64,000 nucleotides of DNA. Origin: UBA2779 sp965232165. Its GTDB lineage: Bacteria; Spirochaetota; Spirochaetia; DSM-2461. Location of the stretch: positions 434,001-498,000 of the forward strand of contig CBDDOY010000002.1 in assembly GCA_965232165.1 (NCBI GenBank), in the 5' to 3' direction. Shown here piece by piece: positions 1 to 8,474 of this stretch (positions within the stretch are counted from its first letter, which is position 1; the number at the start of each line of letters is the position of its first letter). Below the pieces are notes generated by a model. The model was not told the DNA's origin. It made no database searches and was given only the letters and a program-made list of their open reading frames with translations. The position numbers and the translations under genes were made by a program.

Positions 1-687
1 AGTGAGTTTGATGAAATCCAGTATTTGACTGTAGGCAGAATCAAATAGTTCTGCATCCACCGCGGCATAGTAATAGGGAATTCCCGGTATGGGCTTGTCC
101 TCAAGCCTTCCGGTTCTCCCCGTTGTGCGTCCGATGATGGCGGTATAATCCAGTACTTTGGGATTGTCTATGAATTTAATGCTCCTGAAAACAATGATCT
201 CCCGGTCTTCTTTGTCAGTGCTGTATTGCAGTTCTAACTGGGAATTCCTTTGTTCCACCCTAATATCGATGATCCGTGCGATTCCATCTCTGAAATCATC
301 GGACGATTCCACTTGCACAGGGAGGGGGAAGGCATTGCGCCAATCTTGAAAGTTAGCATATATCCTGGGGTCGGTTACTATCATGACGGCATACCACCAG
401 TCGCGCCCGCCCGGCGGAGTATCAACGAAGGATTCTACATTTGGGGATACATCCCCAAGAACCGTTGCCTTGGAATAGTTTTGTTCGGTGATACTCCTGT
501 AGTAGCGTAGAACTCGATAACGTTCTTTCGAGATTTCATCATTGTCTCTCCATGTTAGTACAACCTCGGATCCATTCGTTTCAACCCCAATATCTGAAAC
601 ATAGAGCATTGGGGTTTGCGCGGACAAACCGGTCACACCAAGGCCCATGAGGCAGATCAATATCCTAGTCAGCTTCATCAATTTCAT
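1..687 (-). CDS. Secreted hypothetical protein, 5' part of gene (runs off the window)
   Basis: An uninterrupted minus-strand frame of 229 codons starts at ATG 687 (a second ATG lies at 678) and leaves the window at base 1, so the C-terminus is missing. The first ~25 residues form a signal peptide: two Lys near the start, a hydrophobic Leu/Ile/Gly core and a likely cut after Leu-Ser-Ala. The mature part holds beta-strand patterns such as GSEVVLTWRDN and a later YYYAAVDA, which resemble fibronectin type III sandwiches. No enzyme motif is visible. It is probably an exported or surface protein; the FN3 reading is inference from pattern only. No strong Shine-Dalgarno precedes either ATG. Confidence 0.6.
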   Translation of the reverse strand, partial: MKLMKLTRILICLMGLGVTGLSAQTPMLYVSDIGVETNGSEVVLTWRDNDEISKERYRVLRYYRSITEQNYSKATVLGDVSPNVESFVDTPPGGRDWWYAVMIVTDPRIYANFQDWRNAFPLPVQVESSDDFRDGIARIIDIRVEQRNSQLELQYSTDKEDREIIVFRSIKFIDNPKVLDYTAIIGRTTGRTGRLEDKPIPGIPYYYAAVDAELFDSAYSQILDFIKLT

Positions 688-737
688 TATCGGCCAATAT
701 CCGTTGCATCAGTACCTAATCTACTCCTTGAGCGGGC

Positions 738-785
738 GGAGAATCTCTTCGTCAATTTCCCAAGGCTATTTCATAGTGGCATCTT
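738..785 (-). repeat. Degenerate end of dispersed repeat Rep1
   Basis: About 45 bases match, with several mismatches, the end of Rep1 that reads CTTCGTCAATTTCC then (in good copies) TTTTTTAGAGGTGCC. Only this terminal part is recognisable, so it is an old, eroded copy. Confidence 0.4.
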
Positions 786-849
786 TAGCAAGCAATCATG
801 TTACGACAAGATTTGATGGGAATCTTGTCCGTGAAACTGATTTTCTTGG

Positions 850-948
850 CAGAAACGGCGGCTTGCGGCGGCCGGAGTGATGGCCATGCGTCCAGAACTC
901 CTGGTATTGGACGAGCCCTTCACCGGCTTGGACTGGCCAGTTGCTTAG
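850..948 (+). pseudogene. Relic of an ABC transporter ATPase (signature/Walker B region)
   Basis: One frame reads QKRRLAAAGVMAMRPELLVL followed by DEPFTGLD. This is the stretch after the LSGGQ signature through Walker B and the D-loop of an ABC ATPase of the ECF/CbiO type. The LSGG residues themselves are lost, the frame stops at 946-948, and neither the Walker A nor the C-terminal part is nearby. About 33 codons of a roughly 270-codon gene remain, so it is a dead fragment. Family is clear from the motif; the transporter's substrate cannot be told. Confidence 0.6.
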
Positions 949-1167
949 ATGTGCCCCGAACCTTGTGTTCATCTCTAAACCTGGCTGCACAGGGGGGCTG
1001 TAGCGATTAAACTTCACCCCGGGATTACGCCACTGACTGAACCAGGTCTTGCTCTCTTCCTCACCCAGTCTGAGCTTGCTCAGGAATGGACGCTTCAGCC
1101 AATACTTGCCGATTATTTTGTCCAGGTCTGTTCGCCTAGCGCTGGTCTCTTACACGTGGGTTGTCAT
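938..1167 (-). pseudogene. Broken gene of unknown function
   Basis: From ATG 1167 the minus strand reads MTTHV, then an in-frame TAA, then about 65 coding-like residues including RRTDLDKIIGKYWLKRPF and LRLGEEESKTWFSQW. The composition (Lys/Glu-rich, periodic aromatics) looks like real protein rather than chance. The frame fades where the ABC-ATPase relic begins. I do not recognise the family. It is probably the 5' end of a gene lost by nonsense mutation and truncation. Confidence 0.35.
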
Positions 1168-1184
1168 GTCGTTTCCCTACTAAA

Positions 1185-1347
1185 GGGCACCTCTAAAAAA
1201 CAACTTTAGGAAATTGACGAAGAAATTTTTTGTCGATACAAGGCGGCAAAAGCTAAGGGCGTAGCTGGGCTTAGTTGAGTATTTTGACAACGCAGTAGCG
1301 GCGGAAAAGATCGAGTCAAGAACTAAATGGGTTTTTTAGAGGCGCCC
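1185..1347 (+). repeat. Rep1 copy, complete (163 bp, MITE-like)
   Basis: The ends are GGGCACCTCTAAAAAAC and its near-perfect inverse. The interior is conserved with other copies in this window (for example GTCGATACAAGGCGGC and GAGTCAAGAACTAAATGG) but has no open frame. TAAA lies directly on both sides (1181-1184 and 1348-1351), which could be a target duplication. Short length, inverted ends and no transposase suggest a non-autonomous transposable element. Confidence 0.75.
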
Positions 1348-1356
1348 TAAAGGATG

Positions 1357-1627
1357 ACTGGGGCTGTTTCTTTCAAACACCAAGCTTTTGGGCATTATCA
1401 AAATGACAATCAGCGCAAGGGATTGCAGCGGAAATGCCGCTGGCTGCCCCGGCGATTGGCAATGAGCCGGAGAGCAGGCAGCCAGATTAAGGCATTGGAG
1501 CGAAAAGCCCGACCCGAAGGGTTGCGCCCATATATTGATTTTTGAAAGCTGCGGAACACTGGCTGGGAACAAAGGCCCCGACAGTGTGCCGTATGCCGCC
1601 AAAGACGAGTTCTGACACAGCCCCAGT
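1357..1627. repeat. Rep2 copy with 11-bp inverted ends (271 bp)
   Basis: ACTGGGGCTGT at 1357-1367 is repeated inverted at 1617-1627. About 150 bases of its interior (roughly 1395-1545) recur in inverse orientation at 15905-16058, with high identity around GCATTTCCGCTGCAATCCC. No convincing gene lies inside. It sits between Rep1 and the 3' end of ppdK. Confidence 0.6.
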
Positions 1628-1642
1628 GCGTCGGCTCTTCGC

Positions 1643-4306
1643 TTAGCCCGTCGCGTTTACAACGGCCTGGGCTGCCGCCAGCCGGGCAATGGGGATGCGG
1701 AAGGGGGAGCAGGAAACGTAGTTCAGGCCTGCCCCATAACAAAAGGCGATGGAGTCCGGATCGCCTCCATGCTCGCCACAGATTCCGGTCTTGAGATCGT
1801 TTTTCACGCTGCGGCCCTTGACTACACCCATCTCCACCAGTTGACCGACTCCCACGGTATCAAGGGATTGGAAGGGGTCTGTCTTCAATATCTTCTTTTC
1901 AACGTATTCGGGGACGAAGCTGCCCACATCATCACGGCTGAAACCGAAGGCCATCTGGGTTAAGTCGTTGGTGCCGAATGAGAAGAAGTCGGCATGTGGA
2001 GAGATGAGGTCGGCGGTGAGCGCCGCGCGGGGAATCTCTATCATGGTGCCGATGAGGCAGTCCACCTTGACGCCGGTTCGGGTCAGCACCTTATCGATGA
2101 CTTTTTGAGCCTCGGTGCGGAGAATTTCCAGCTCGGCGGTTGTGCCCACTAGGGGAATCATGATCTCGGGTTTCACGGCAATACCCGCCTTGACGGTCTC
2201 GACGGCGGCGGTCATGATGGCCTCTACCTGCATGTTATAAACTTCGGGGTAGGTGATACCGAGGCGGCAGCCTCGATGGCCAAGCATGGGGTTGAGTTCC
2301 TTAAGGCCCTGTACCCTCTTGAGCAGGGTGACGGCATCCTTGCCAAGTTCCCTGGCCAGTTCTCGTACTTCCTCTTCGCTGTGGGGCACGAACTCATGCA
2401 GGGGGGGGTCCAATAGGCGGACCGTTACCGGAAGGCCCTGCATGGCCTTGAAGATACCCTTGAAATCCTCAGTTTGCAGTTTAAGTATGGGGGTAAGGGC
2501 CTCCTGCCGTTCTTCCAGGCTGTCTGCGACTATCATGCGACGGAATGGAATGAGTTTGGCCTCGTCGAAGAACATGTGCTCTGTGCGGCACAGGCCAATG
2601 CCTTCGGCACCGAACTCCATCGCCTTGACGGCATCTTCGGGGAGGTCGGCATTTGTGCGGACAAAGAACCCGTCTTCCACTCCGGGCCGCTTGGCGCCGT
2701 GGCGGATTTCATCGGCCCATGCGAGCAGTTCGTTGAGTTCCCCGCCCAGTTCGGGCTGTACGAGGTCGACCGCACCGACATAGACTGCGCCGTCGCTGCC
2801 ATCAAGGGTGATGAACTCTCCCTCATTATAGTCCACGCCGCTAACGGTGAATTTTTTGGCGGCCTCATCGATAACAACGGCCTTGCATCCGGCCACGCAA
2901 GGGGTGCCCATTCCGCGGGCCACAACGGCGGCGTGGCTTGTCATTCCGCCGGTGGAGGTGAGTATGCCCTGAGCGACATGCATCCCCCCTATGTCTTCCG
3001 GGCTGGTCTCCTTTCTTACCAGAATGACTTCCTCGCCTCTGGCGGTCCAGTTTTCGGCTTCATCGGCATTGAACACCACTTTGCCTACGGCGGCGCCGGG
3101 AGAGGCTTCCAGTCCAGTGGCGATGGCCTTGAGGTTTTTTTTGGCACTGGGAGAAATCATGGGATGAAGGAGCTGGTCCATCTGATCGCCGGTTACACGG
3201 GTAACGGCGACTCTCTTAGAAATCATGCCCTCATGGACCAGATCGACGGCGATTTTCACGGCGGCCTTGCCCGTTCTTTTTCCGTTGCGGGTTTGGAGCA
3301 GGAACAACCGGCCGTCCTGTATGGTGAACTCCATGTCCTGCATGTCAGTATAATGCTTCTCAAGACGCTCTTTGACTTCCACGAGTTGTTTATAGACCGC
3401 AGCATTGGTTTTTTCCAAGGCGCTTAGCGGTTCAGGTGTGCGTATTCCGGCCACCACATCTTCGCCTTGGGCGTTCATGAGGTATTCGCCGTAGAAGTAG
3501 TTTTTGCCGGTGGAGGGATCGCGGCTGAAGCAAACTCCTGTTCCCGATATGTCGGACCAGTTGCCGAATACCATCGACTGGACGTTGACAGCGGTCCCCA
3601 GGAGGTCTCCTATCTTGTTGATATTGCGGTATTTGATGGCTCTTTCGTTGTTCCAGGAGCCGAAGACTGCGTTGATGGCGGCCCAGAGCTGATCCTTGGG
3701 ATTCTGAGGGAAGTCAGAGCCTACATTTTTCTTATAGACGGCCATGTAACCGGTCACAACCTTTTTGAGGTCGTCAGCATCTAAATCTATGTCGTTTTCA
3801 ACTCCCTTATCGCGTTTCACCTTATCGAGTGCCGCTTCAAATTCATGGTGAGGCACTTCCATAACTACATCGCCGAACATCTGGATGAAGCGCCGGTAGG
3901 AATCCCAGGCAAATCGGACATTGCCTTTCTTGGCGATGCCGTCCACGGCCTGGGCATTGAGGCCCAAGTTAAGTACTGTGTCCATCATTCCCGGCATGGA
4001 AACGGCTGCACCGGAACGGACGGATACCAGCAATGGGTCTTCCGAATCACCGAGGGTTTTACCCATTTCCTTTTCTAGCCGTTCAAGGTTAGCCATAACC
4101 TGGGCTTTCACTTCATCGCTGTGAGTCTTGCCATTCTTGTAGTATTGATCGCAGGCTCCGGTTGAAATAGTGAAGCCAGGGGGCACTGGTATCCCCAAGT
4201 TGGTCATTTCCGCTAGGTTGGCTCCCTTGCCGCCGAGAAGTTCCTTCATCTGTGCCCGGCCATCAGCCTTGCCGCCGCCGAAATAGAAGACATACTGGTT
4301 ACTCAT
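1643..4306 (-). CDS. ppdK: Pyruvate, phosphate dikinase
   Basis: Interconverts pyruvate + ATP + Pi and PEP + AMP + PPi in the cytosol, a key step of PPi-dependent glycolysis in many anaerobes. The 887 residues match the usual 870-890. Visible are the N-terminal ATP-grasp part (KGANLAEMTNLGIPVPPGFT), the swivelling His domain (GGMTSHAAVVARGMGTPCVAG, catalytic His), and the C-terminal PEP barrel (IGTMIEIPRAAL, FFSFGTNDLTQM, and CGEHGGDP with the catalytic Cys). I chose ATG 4306 because GAGAGAG lies just upstream and the protein then begins MSNQYVFYFGGG as in the family; an upstream in-frame extension to 4420 lacks support. It stands alone, downstream of a good promoter. Confidence 0.97.
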   Translation of the reverse strand: MSNQYVFYFGGGKADGRAQMKELLGGKGANLAEMTNLGIPVPPGFTISTGACDQYYKNGKTHSDEVKAQVMANLERLEKEMGKTLGDSEDPLLVSVRSGAAVSMPGMMDTVLNLGLNAQAVDGIAKKGNVRFAWDSYRRFIQMFGDVVMEVPHHEFEAALDKVKRDKGVENDIDLDADDLKKVVTGYMAVYKKNVGSDFPQNPKDQLWAAINAVFGSWNNERAIKYRNINKIGDLLGTAVNVQSMVFGNWSDISGTGVCFSRDPSTGKNYFYGEYLMNAQGEDVVAGIRTPEPLSALEKTNAAVYKQLVEVKERLEKHYTDMQDMEFTIQDGRLFLLQTRNGKRTGKAAVKIAVDLVHEGMISKRVAVTRVTGDQMDQLLHPMISPSAKKNLKAIATGLEASPGAAVGKVVFNADEAENWTARGEEVILVRKETSPEDIGGMHVAQGILTSTGGMTSHAAVVARGMGTPCVAGCKAVVIDEAAKKFTVSGVDYNEGEFITLDGSDGAVYVGAVDLVQPELGGELNELLAWADEIRHGAKRPGVEDGFFVRTNADLPEDAVKAMEFGAEGIGLCRTEHMFFDEAKLIPFRRMIVADSLEERQEALTPILKLQTEDFKGIFKAMQGLPVTVRLLDPPLHEFVPHSEEEVRELARELGKDAVTLLKRVQGLKELNPMLGHRGCRLGITYPEVYNMQVEAIMTAAVETVKAGIAVKPEIMIPLVGTTAELEILRTEAQKVIDKVLTRTGVKVDCLIGTMIEIPRAALTADLISPHADFFSFGTNDLTQMAFGFSRDDVGSFVPEYVEKKILKTDPFQSLDTVGVGQLVEMGVVKGRSVKNDLKTGICGEHGGDPDSIAFCYGAGLNYVSCSPFRIPIARLAAAQAVVNATG

Positions 4307-4337
4307 AAATTCTCTCTCTTTTTTAAGTTGATGGTTC

Positions 4338-4368
4338 ATTATAGCATGAGGAGGATGAATAGAGTCAA
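4338..4368 (-). promoter_or_regulatory. Probable sigma-70-type promoter of ppdK
   Basis: Reading on the minus strand, TTGACT (4368-4363) and TATAAT (4343-4338) are 19 bp apart, and the expected start site lies about 25 nt before the ppdK ATG. The -10 is perfect; the spacer is slightly long. Confidence 0.5.
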
Positions 4369-4442
4369 TGCCTTGAATTGCCTTATAATTAATCGACTTG
4401 AGCAAAGGTGCTTGCCGCATAACAAAAATCTACCTGAACCTA

Positions 4443-4606
4443 TAGGATACCTGAAACCCCTGCCAGGTTATTGACTCGATCTTCTTCGTCTGCTACTGCG
4501 TTGTCAAAATACTCAACTAAGCCCAGCTACACTTGAGCTTTTGCCGCCTTGTATCGACAAAAAATTTCTTCGTCGATTTCCTAAAGCTGTTTTTTAGAGG
4601 TACTCC
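4443..4606 (-). repeat. Rep1 copy, inverted, ends eroded
   Basis: The interior aligns throughout with the copy at 1185 in inverse orientation (TTGTCAAAATACTCAACTAAG, TTTCTTCGTCGATTTCC). The right end TTTTTTAGAGGTACTCC is nearly intact and the left end is degraded. It lies upstream of the ppdK promoter. Confidence 0.7.
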
Positions 4607-4612
4607 TCAGAT

Positions 4613-5115
4613 GCTTCACTCACACAGGACTTCCATGCGAAATATCATTACAGCTCTGATCGCCGGCCGAGCGGTGAATCCGCAATCCAAATTGGCCGCT
4701 TTCCGAGAAATCAGCGGTCCAAACCGAACCGGTACTCCTGCTGATATCACCGGCCTGGATGAGGATTTAAGTCAGAGGGACATCTATGAAGCGCTGGGCC
4801 GGCTCTTGATGCGTCAAAATGCCGTTGAAAAAAAGCTGGCCGCCCGCCATCTGAAAAACAATTCTTTTGTTCTCTATGACCTTCCCTCTGGTATGAAGGA
4901 CGGCATTGTCCATTAGCCAAACGGGGATACTCCAGGGATGGCAGGCGGGGCAGATTCCAGATTAAGATAGGTCTGCTTTGTGACATCGACGGACATCTGG
5001 TTGCCGTGGAGGTCTTTGAGGGAAACAGGGCTGACTCCGCAACGGTATCCAGCCAGATTGAGAAACTCCGTCGCCGCTTCAATCTGGAGCGCAGCGGAGT
5101 AGCCATCCAGGCCTT
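4613..5115 (+). pseudogene. IS1634-family transposase relic (frameshifted, truncated)
   Basis: Two frames together read through the N-terminal and central part of an IS1634/IS4-type DDE transposase. The first gives NIITALIAGRAVNPQSKLA, RDIYEALGRLLMRQNAVEKK and AARHLKNNSFVLYDL. After a frameshift near 4890 the second gives EGRHCPLAKRGYSRDGRRG, then LLCDIDGHLVAVEVFEGN and a match up to LRRRFNLE. The first catalytic Asp lies in VLYDL. The rest of the gene is missing, and the relic ends at the 3' end of hsdR, so an old insertion or deletion set the present border of the restriction island. Confidence 0.8.
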
Positions 5116-5116
5116 G

Positions 5117-8100
5117 TTAGCCCAGATCTGCACGCTGTTGTGTCTCATTTTGTTGATAAGTGGCGCCGAAGATTGTATCTCCCAGCCATTTCTTGAAGGA
5201 TGGGTTGTCGCTGAACTGCTTGAACAACTCTGTATGGTCAGCAATCAATTCCACCATAACACGGCCAAGCGCTTTATCATGTTCGATACGGGCATTCTGC
5301 TTGTCAGAATTCTTCATGGCATTCTGATAAGCGGAATCGGCGGCCACTTTATCAGGTATTTCCTCAGCAATGACTTTTAGAATTTTATCTGAATCCTTCC
5401 AGTCGATGTTTCCGAAGAGGTCATTGAAGGTTTTAATGATGTTGCTGAGCTGATCCAGTTTCGGTTCCGGCTTTCTGCCGCCGCCAGATGTTGGCACGGC
5501 CTCAAGCTCTGCATCTTCATCGGCAAGGGTGATATTCTTGCTTGCCTGAACTTCAGCCCGGTAGCTGTCCATGTCTATCGTTTCAAGAATCCCTTTGGAG
5601 AGATCCTCTTCTTTGGGTGCGGGCAGTTTGGGAATAAGGAAATTCAGGAATATCGAGAGCTTCTCCCAATCAGCATTGGTGTATGGCAAAATTGACGCAA
5701 GAAAGCCGTATGTCCTGACGAAAGCCTTGGACTTGCCTTTGAAGTCAACCTGTCCATCTTCATCGAGATCGCTGTTATAGACCGCAACGCAGGCATCCAG
5801 AACAGGGTCGAGAGCTTCCCGTTCCGCACCCTTCAAATAAAGCTCTGCCAAGCCGTCGATCTGCTCAGGAGAATAAACCTGATAACCATCCAGATCGGAC
5901 TTCAGGTCATGAAGCTTGTCGGGATCAGTTTCTTCACTGAGTATGGTCGTGCGGTAATAATCAGAAAACGCCTTCTGGATCACTTCAACATCATTGAAGA
6001 AGTCCAGAATAAAGGTGTCGTATTTCTTGGGATGAGCCCGGTTGAGACGTGACAAGGACTGTACAGCTTTGATACCGGCAAGCGGCTTATCCACATACAT
6101 TGTGTGCATCAACGGTTCGTCATATCCGGTAAGAAATTTATCCGCTACAATCAGAATGCGATATGGGTCGGCTGTAATTTTGTTTGCAATCTGATTGCTG
6201 GAAAAACCATTCAGCGTTGCCTCGGTTACCTTTTGACCGCCGTATTCATGCTCACCAGAGAATGCCACGATGGTTTTGTACGGGAGTTTTTTATCAATCA
6301 GATACTCGTTGACAGCGTGGAAATATTCGATAGCCTTTATGATCCCGCTGGTGATGACCATAACACGCGCCTGTCCGCCGATTTTACGATGCCCCATGAC
6401 CTGGGATTGAAAATGATCCACCATTATTTCTGCTTTTTCACGGATAGCATGAATATTGGACTCCACATATTTACGTAACTTCTTCTGAGCCTTCTTGGTG
6501 TCGAACTGCGGATCGTCTTCTACAGTTTTTATCAGCCGGTAAAAGCTCTCCACCGGGGTATAGTTTCTTAGCACATCAAGAATAAAGCCTTCCTGAATGG
6601 CCTGCTTCATAGTGTAGCTGTGGAAAGGATGATGCTTGACCTTGCCGCCTGCCTGCGCAGACAGGCCCGGCTGCGGGTCGGGCTCACCAAATATTTCCAG
6701 AGTTTTGTTTTTGGGAGTCGCCGTGAACGCAAAATAGCTGGCATTGGGCAGCATTTTACGGCTCTCCATCAATTTGTTGATTTTATCTTCTGTACTTTCT
6801 TCTTCCTCCGAAACCTGATAATTTCTCAAATTTTCAGCAACAATATCATATTCTGAATCGGCTTGTTTATCTCTCAATGCCATATTCATTTTCGAGGCCG
6901 TGCGGCCGCCTTGGCTGGAGTGCGCTTCGTCAATGATGATGGCAAACTTGTTCTGCCTGTGACCATCGCCAATCTCCGCCAGAATGAAAGGAAACTTCTG
7001 AACGGTTGTAATGATGATCTGCTTCCCTTCGCTGATGAAGCGATGCAGGTCGCCGGAGCTTTCTGCATGGCCAACCACATGGCCAACCTGAGCAAAGGAC
7101 TTGATGGTGTCCCGGAGCTGCTTGTCCAGAACACGCCGGTCGGTCACCACAATGACGGAATCGAAAATCGCTTTTTTCTTTTTCTCCAAACCAACCAGTT
7201 GATGAGCCAGCCATGCAATGGAATTGGACTTACCACTGCCTGCCGAATGTTGGATCAAGTATCGTTTCCCGGCACCCGTTTGCCTGGCATCCGCAAGAAG
7301 CCTACGCACCACCGTAAGCTGGTGGTAGCGAGGGAATATCTGCTTGTATTTCTTCTTGCCGGTTTTCTCGTCTTTCTCTTCAACCACCTGTGCGTAGTTT
7401 TCCAGAATATCTGTGAGGCGGCCCTTGGTCAGAATCTCTTTCCAGAGATAGTCGGTTGCCAGCCCGGCAGGGTTCGGCGGGTTGCCGGCGCCGTCGTTAT
7501 ACCCTTTGTTGAAAGGTAGAAACCACGAGTCTTTGCCTTTCAGGTGGGTACACATGCGCACTTCATGGTCATCGACGGCAAAGTGAACCACACAACGACC
7601 GAACTGGAACAGAAGCTCTTTCGGATCGCGGTCATTCTTATACTGCTGAACAGCGTCGCTGGCGGTCTGTTTGGTCAACTTGTTTTTCAGCTCAAATGTG
7701 GCAATGGGCAGGCCGTTAATGAAAACGCCCATATCCAGCGCCAACTGCGTCTCGCTGCCGCTGTAGCGCAACTGACGCGTTACACTGAAAATATTCTGGT
7801 TAAACAGCTCCCTGGCTTTCTCATTGTTTGCCGTCGGGCTGCCGTAAAAGAGCGTGATGGAATCAGGGCCGTGCTTCACTCCTTTGCGCATCACATCGAT
7901 GATTCCCTGCCTGGCAATTTCACCCTGCAGCCGATGAAGGAATTGTGTTCTTCTGGGAGAATCCACTTCAAGACTGAGCCGTTCAGAGACCTCCGGCTGA
8001 GTGTCCTGTAAAAATGCAGTCAGCTTGGCGAGGTCAACCGCATGGGAGCGATCATAGTCCTGAGGATTGCCGGCCTGATAACCGGCTTCTTCAATCAACG

Positions 8101-8152
8101 ACTTGACGATGGCGGTTTCAAGTCCTGCTTCGCTTGTATCGGTCAATTTCAT
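5117..8152 (-). CDS. hsdR: Type I restriction enzyme, R subunit (endonuclease/translocase)
   Basis: Motor and nuclease subunit of a type I restriction-modification complex; it translocates unmethylated DNA with ATP and cuts it. The 1011 residues include the PD-(D/E)xK nuclease core (ELKNK, residues 154-158, with QYKNDRD), Walker A (SAGSGKS, ~303-309), the DEAH box (IIIDEAHSSQ), FAFTATP (motif III) and the helicase motif around KFLTGYDEP. RBS AAGGAAAAAGA precedes ATG 8152. It is the last gene of the hsdM-rhuM-hsdS operon. The final residues (ATYQQNETQQRADLG) abut a transposase relic, so the natural C-terminus may have been altered. A short palindromic repeat (6647-6666) adds residues in frame after IFGEPDP. 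Confidence 0.93.
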   Translation of the reverse strand: MKLTDTSEAGLETAIVKSLIEEAGYQAGNPQDYDRSHAVDLAKLTAFLQDTQPEVSERLSLEVDSPRRTQFLHRLQGEIARQGIIDVMRKGVKHGPDSITLFYGSPTANNEKARELFNQNIFSVTRQLRYSGSETQLALDMGVFINGLPIATFELKNKLTKQTASDAVQQYKNDRDPKELLFQFGRCVVHFAVDDHEVRMCTHLKGKDSWFLPFNKGYNDGAGNPPNPAGLATDYLWKEILTKGRLTDILENYAQVVEEKDEKTGKKKYKQIFPRYHQLTVVRRLLADARQTGAGKRYLIQHSAGSGKSNSIAWLAHQLVGLEKKKKAIFDSVIVVTDRRVLDKQLRDTIKSFAQVGHVVGHAESSGDLHRFISEGKQIIITTVQKFPFILAEIGDGHRQNKFAIIIDEAHSSQGGRTASKMNMALRDKQADSEYDIVAENLRNYQVSEEEESTEDKINKLMESRKMLPNASYFAFTATPKNKTLEIFGEPDPQPGLSAQAGGKVKHHPFHSYTMKQAIQEGFILDVLRNYTPVESFYRLIKTVEDDPQFDTKKAQKKLRKYVESNIHAIREKAEIMVDHFQSQVMGHRKIGGQARVMVITSGIIKAIEYFHAVNEYLIDKKLPYKTIVAFSGEHEYGGQKVTEATLNGFSSNQIANKITADPYRILIVADKFLTGYDEPLMHTMYVDKPLAGIKAVQSLSRLNRAHPKKYDTFILDFFNDVEVIQKAFSDYYRTTILSEETDPDKLHDLKSDLDGYQVYSPEQIDGLAELYLKGAEREALDPVLDACVAVYNSDLDEDGQVDFKGKSKAFVRTYGFLASILPYTNADWEKLSIFLNFLIPKLPAPKEEDLSKGILETIDMDSYRAEVQASKNITLADEDAELEAVPTSGGGRKPEPKLDQLSNIIKTFNDLFGNIDWKDSDKILKVIAEEIPDKVAADSAYQNAMKNSDKQNARIEHDKALGRVMVELIADHTELFKQFSDNPSFKKWLGDTIFGATYQQNETQQRADLG
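6647..6666. repeat. Rep3 palindrome inside hsdR
   Basis: GCCTGCCTGCGCAGACAGGC is a 20-bp near-palindrome. It resembles the arms of the longer Rep3 copies at 55236 and 60499 (GCCTGTCTGCG...GCAGGC). It lies in frame in hsdR and encodes part of a Pro/Gly/Ala-rich loop (PGLSAQAGG) between conserved helicase segments. Confidence 0.5.
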
Positions 8153-8196
8153 TCTTTTTCCTTAATAACCGCGAAAGACACGAAAAACACGAAAGT

Positions 8197-8442
8197 TTAA
8201 AGAGCCAGACGGGTGATTAATGCTTTCGGGTATGCCCCAAAGTTTACGAGCAATCCGAGCTTCATTCCAGTTGCTTTCAAATAGTTAATCACCTGCGCCT
8301 TGTGTTCAGGTGCGATAGCTTTTACGGCCTTAAGAAAACCACAACCCATCTCACGGCAAACCTCAAAGATGGCTCCCTGAATCTCGTAACACTCCTCTTT
8401 TAAAAGTATTTTTTCGTGCTTTTCGTGTTTTTCGTGGTTCAC
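8197..8442 (-). pseudogene. GxxExxY-family protein with internal deletion
   Basis: The N-terminus (CYEIQGAIFEVCREMGCGFL) and C-terminus (KAIAPEHKAQVINYLKATG, LGLLVNFG) are typical of the GxxExxY family, small proteins of about 125 residues related to PD-(D/E)xK nucleases. Here only 81 residues remain because GFL is joined directly to KAVKAIAPEH. The missing ~40 residues normally hold the GxxExxY motif and the nuclease-like core. The joint fits recombination between the family's EAV and KAV segments. The frame is intact, but the product has probably lost function. The leading HEKHEKHEK comes from a short direct repeat (CACGAAAAA) also seen downstream at 8170-8195. Confidence 0.7.
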
Positions 8443-8474
8443 TCTTCTGCCCTCCTCCGTAATCAGTTCGTCTT

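Noticed and set aside
1354..1742. Frames of 63-110 codons in Rep2 and the ppdK 3' end
   Set aside because: They read across a repeat and antisense of ppdK; similar frames at 15900 come from the repeat copy.
2474..3427. 317-codon plus-strand frame
   Set aside because: It is antisense to ppdK in phase with its codons; the ppdK protein has every family motif, and this frame has no recognisable domain.
6863..8011. Long plus-strand frames opposite hsdR (218 and 155 codons)
   Set aside because: Shadows of hsdR; no start signals and no family pattern.
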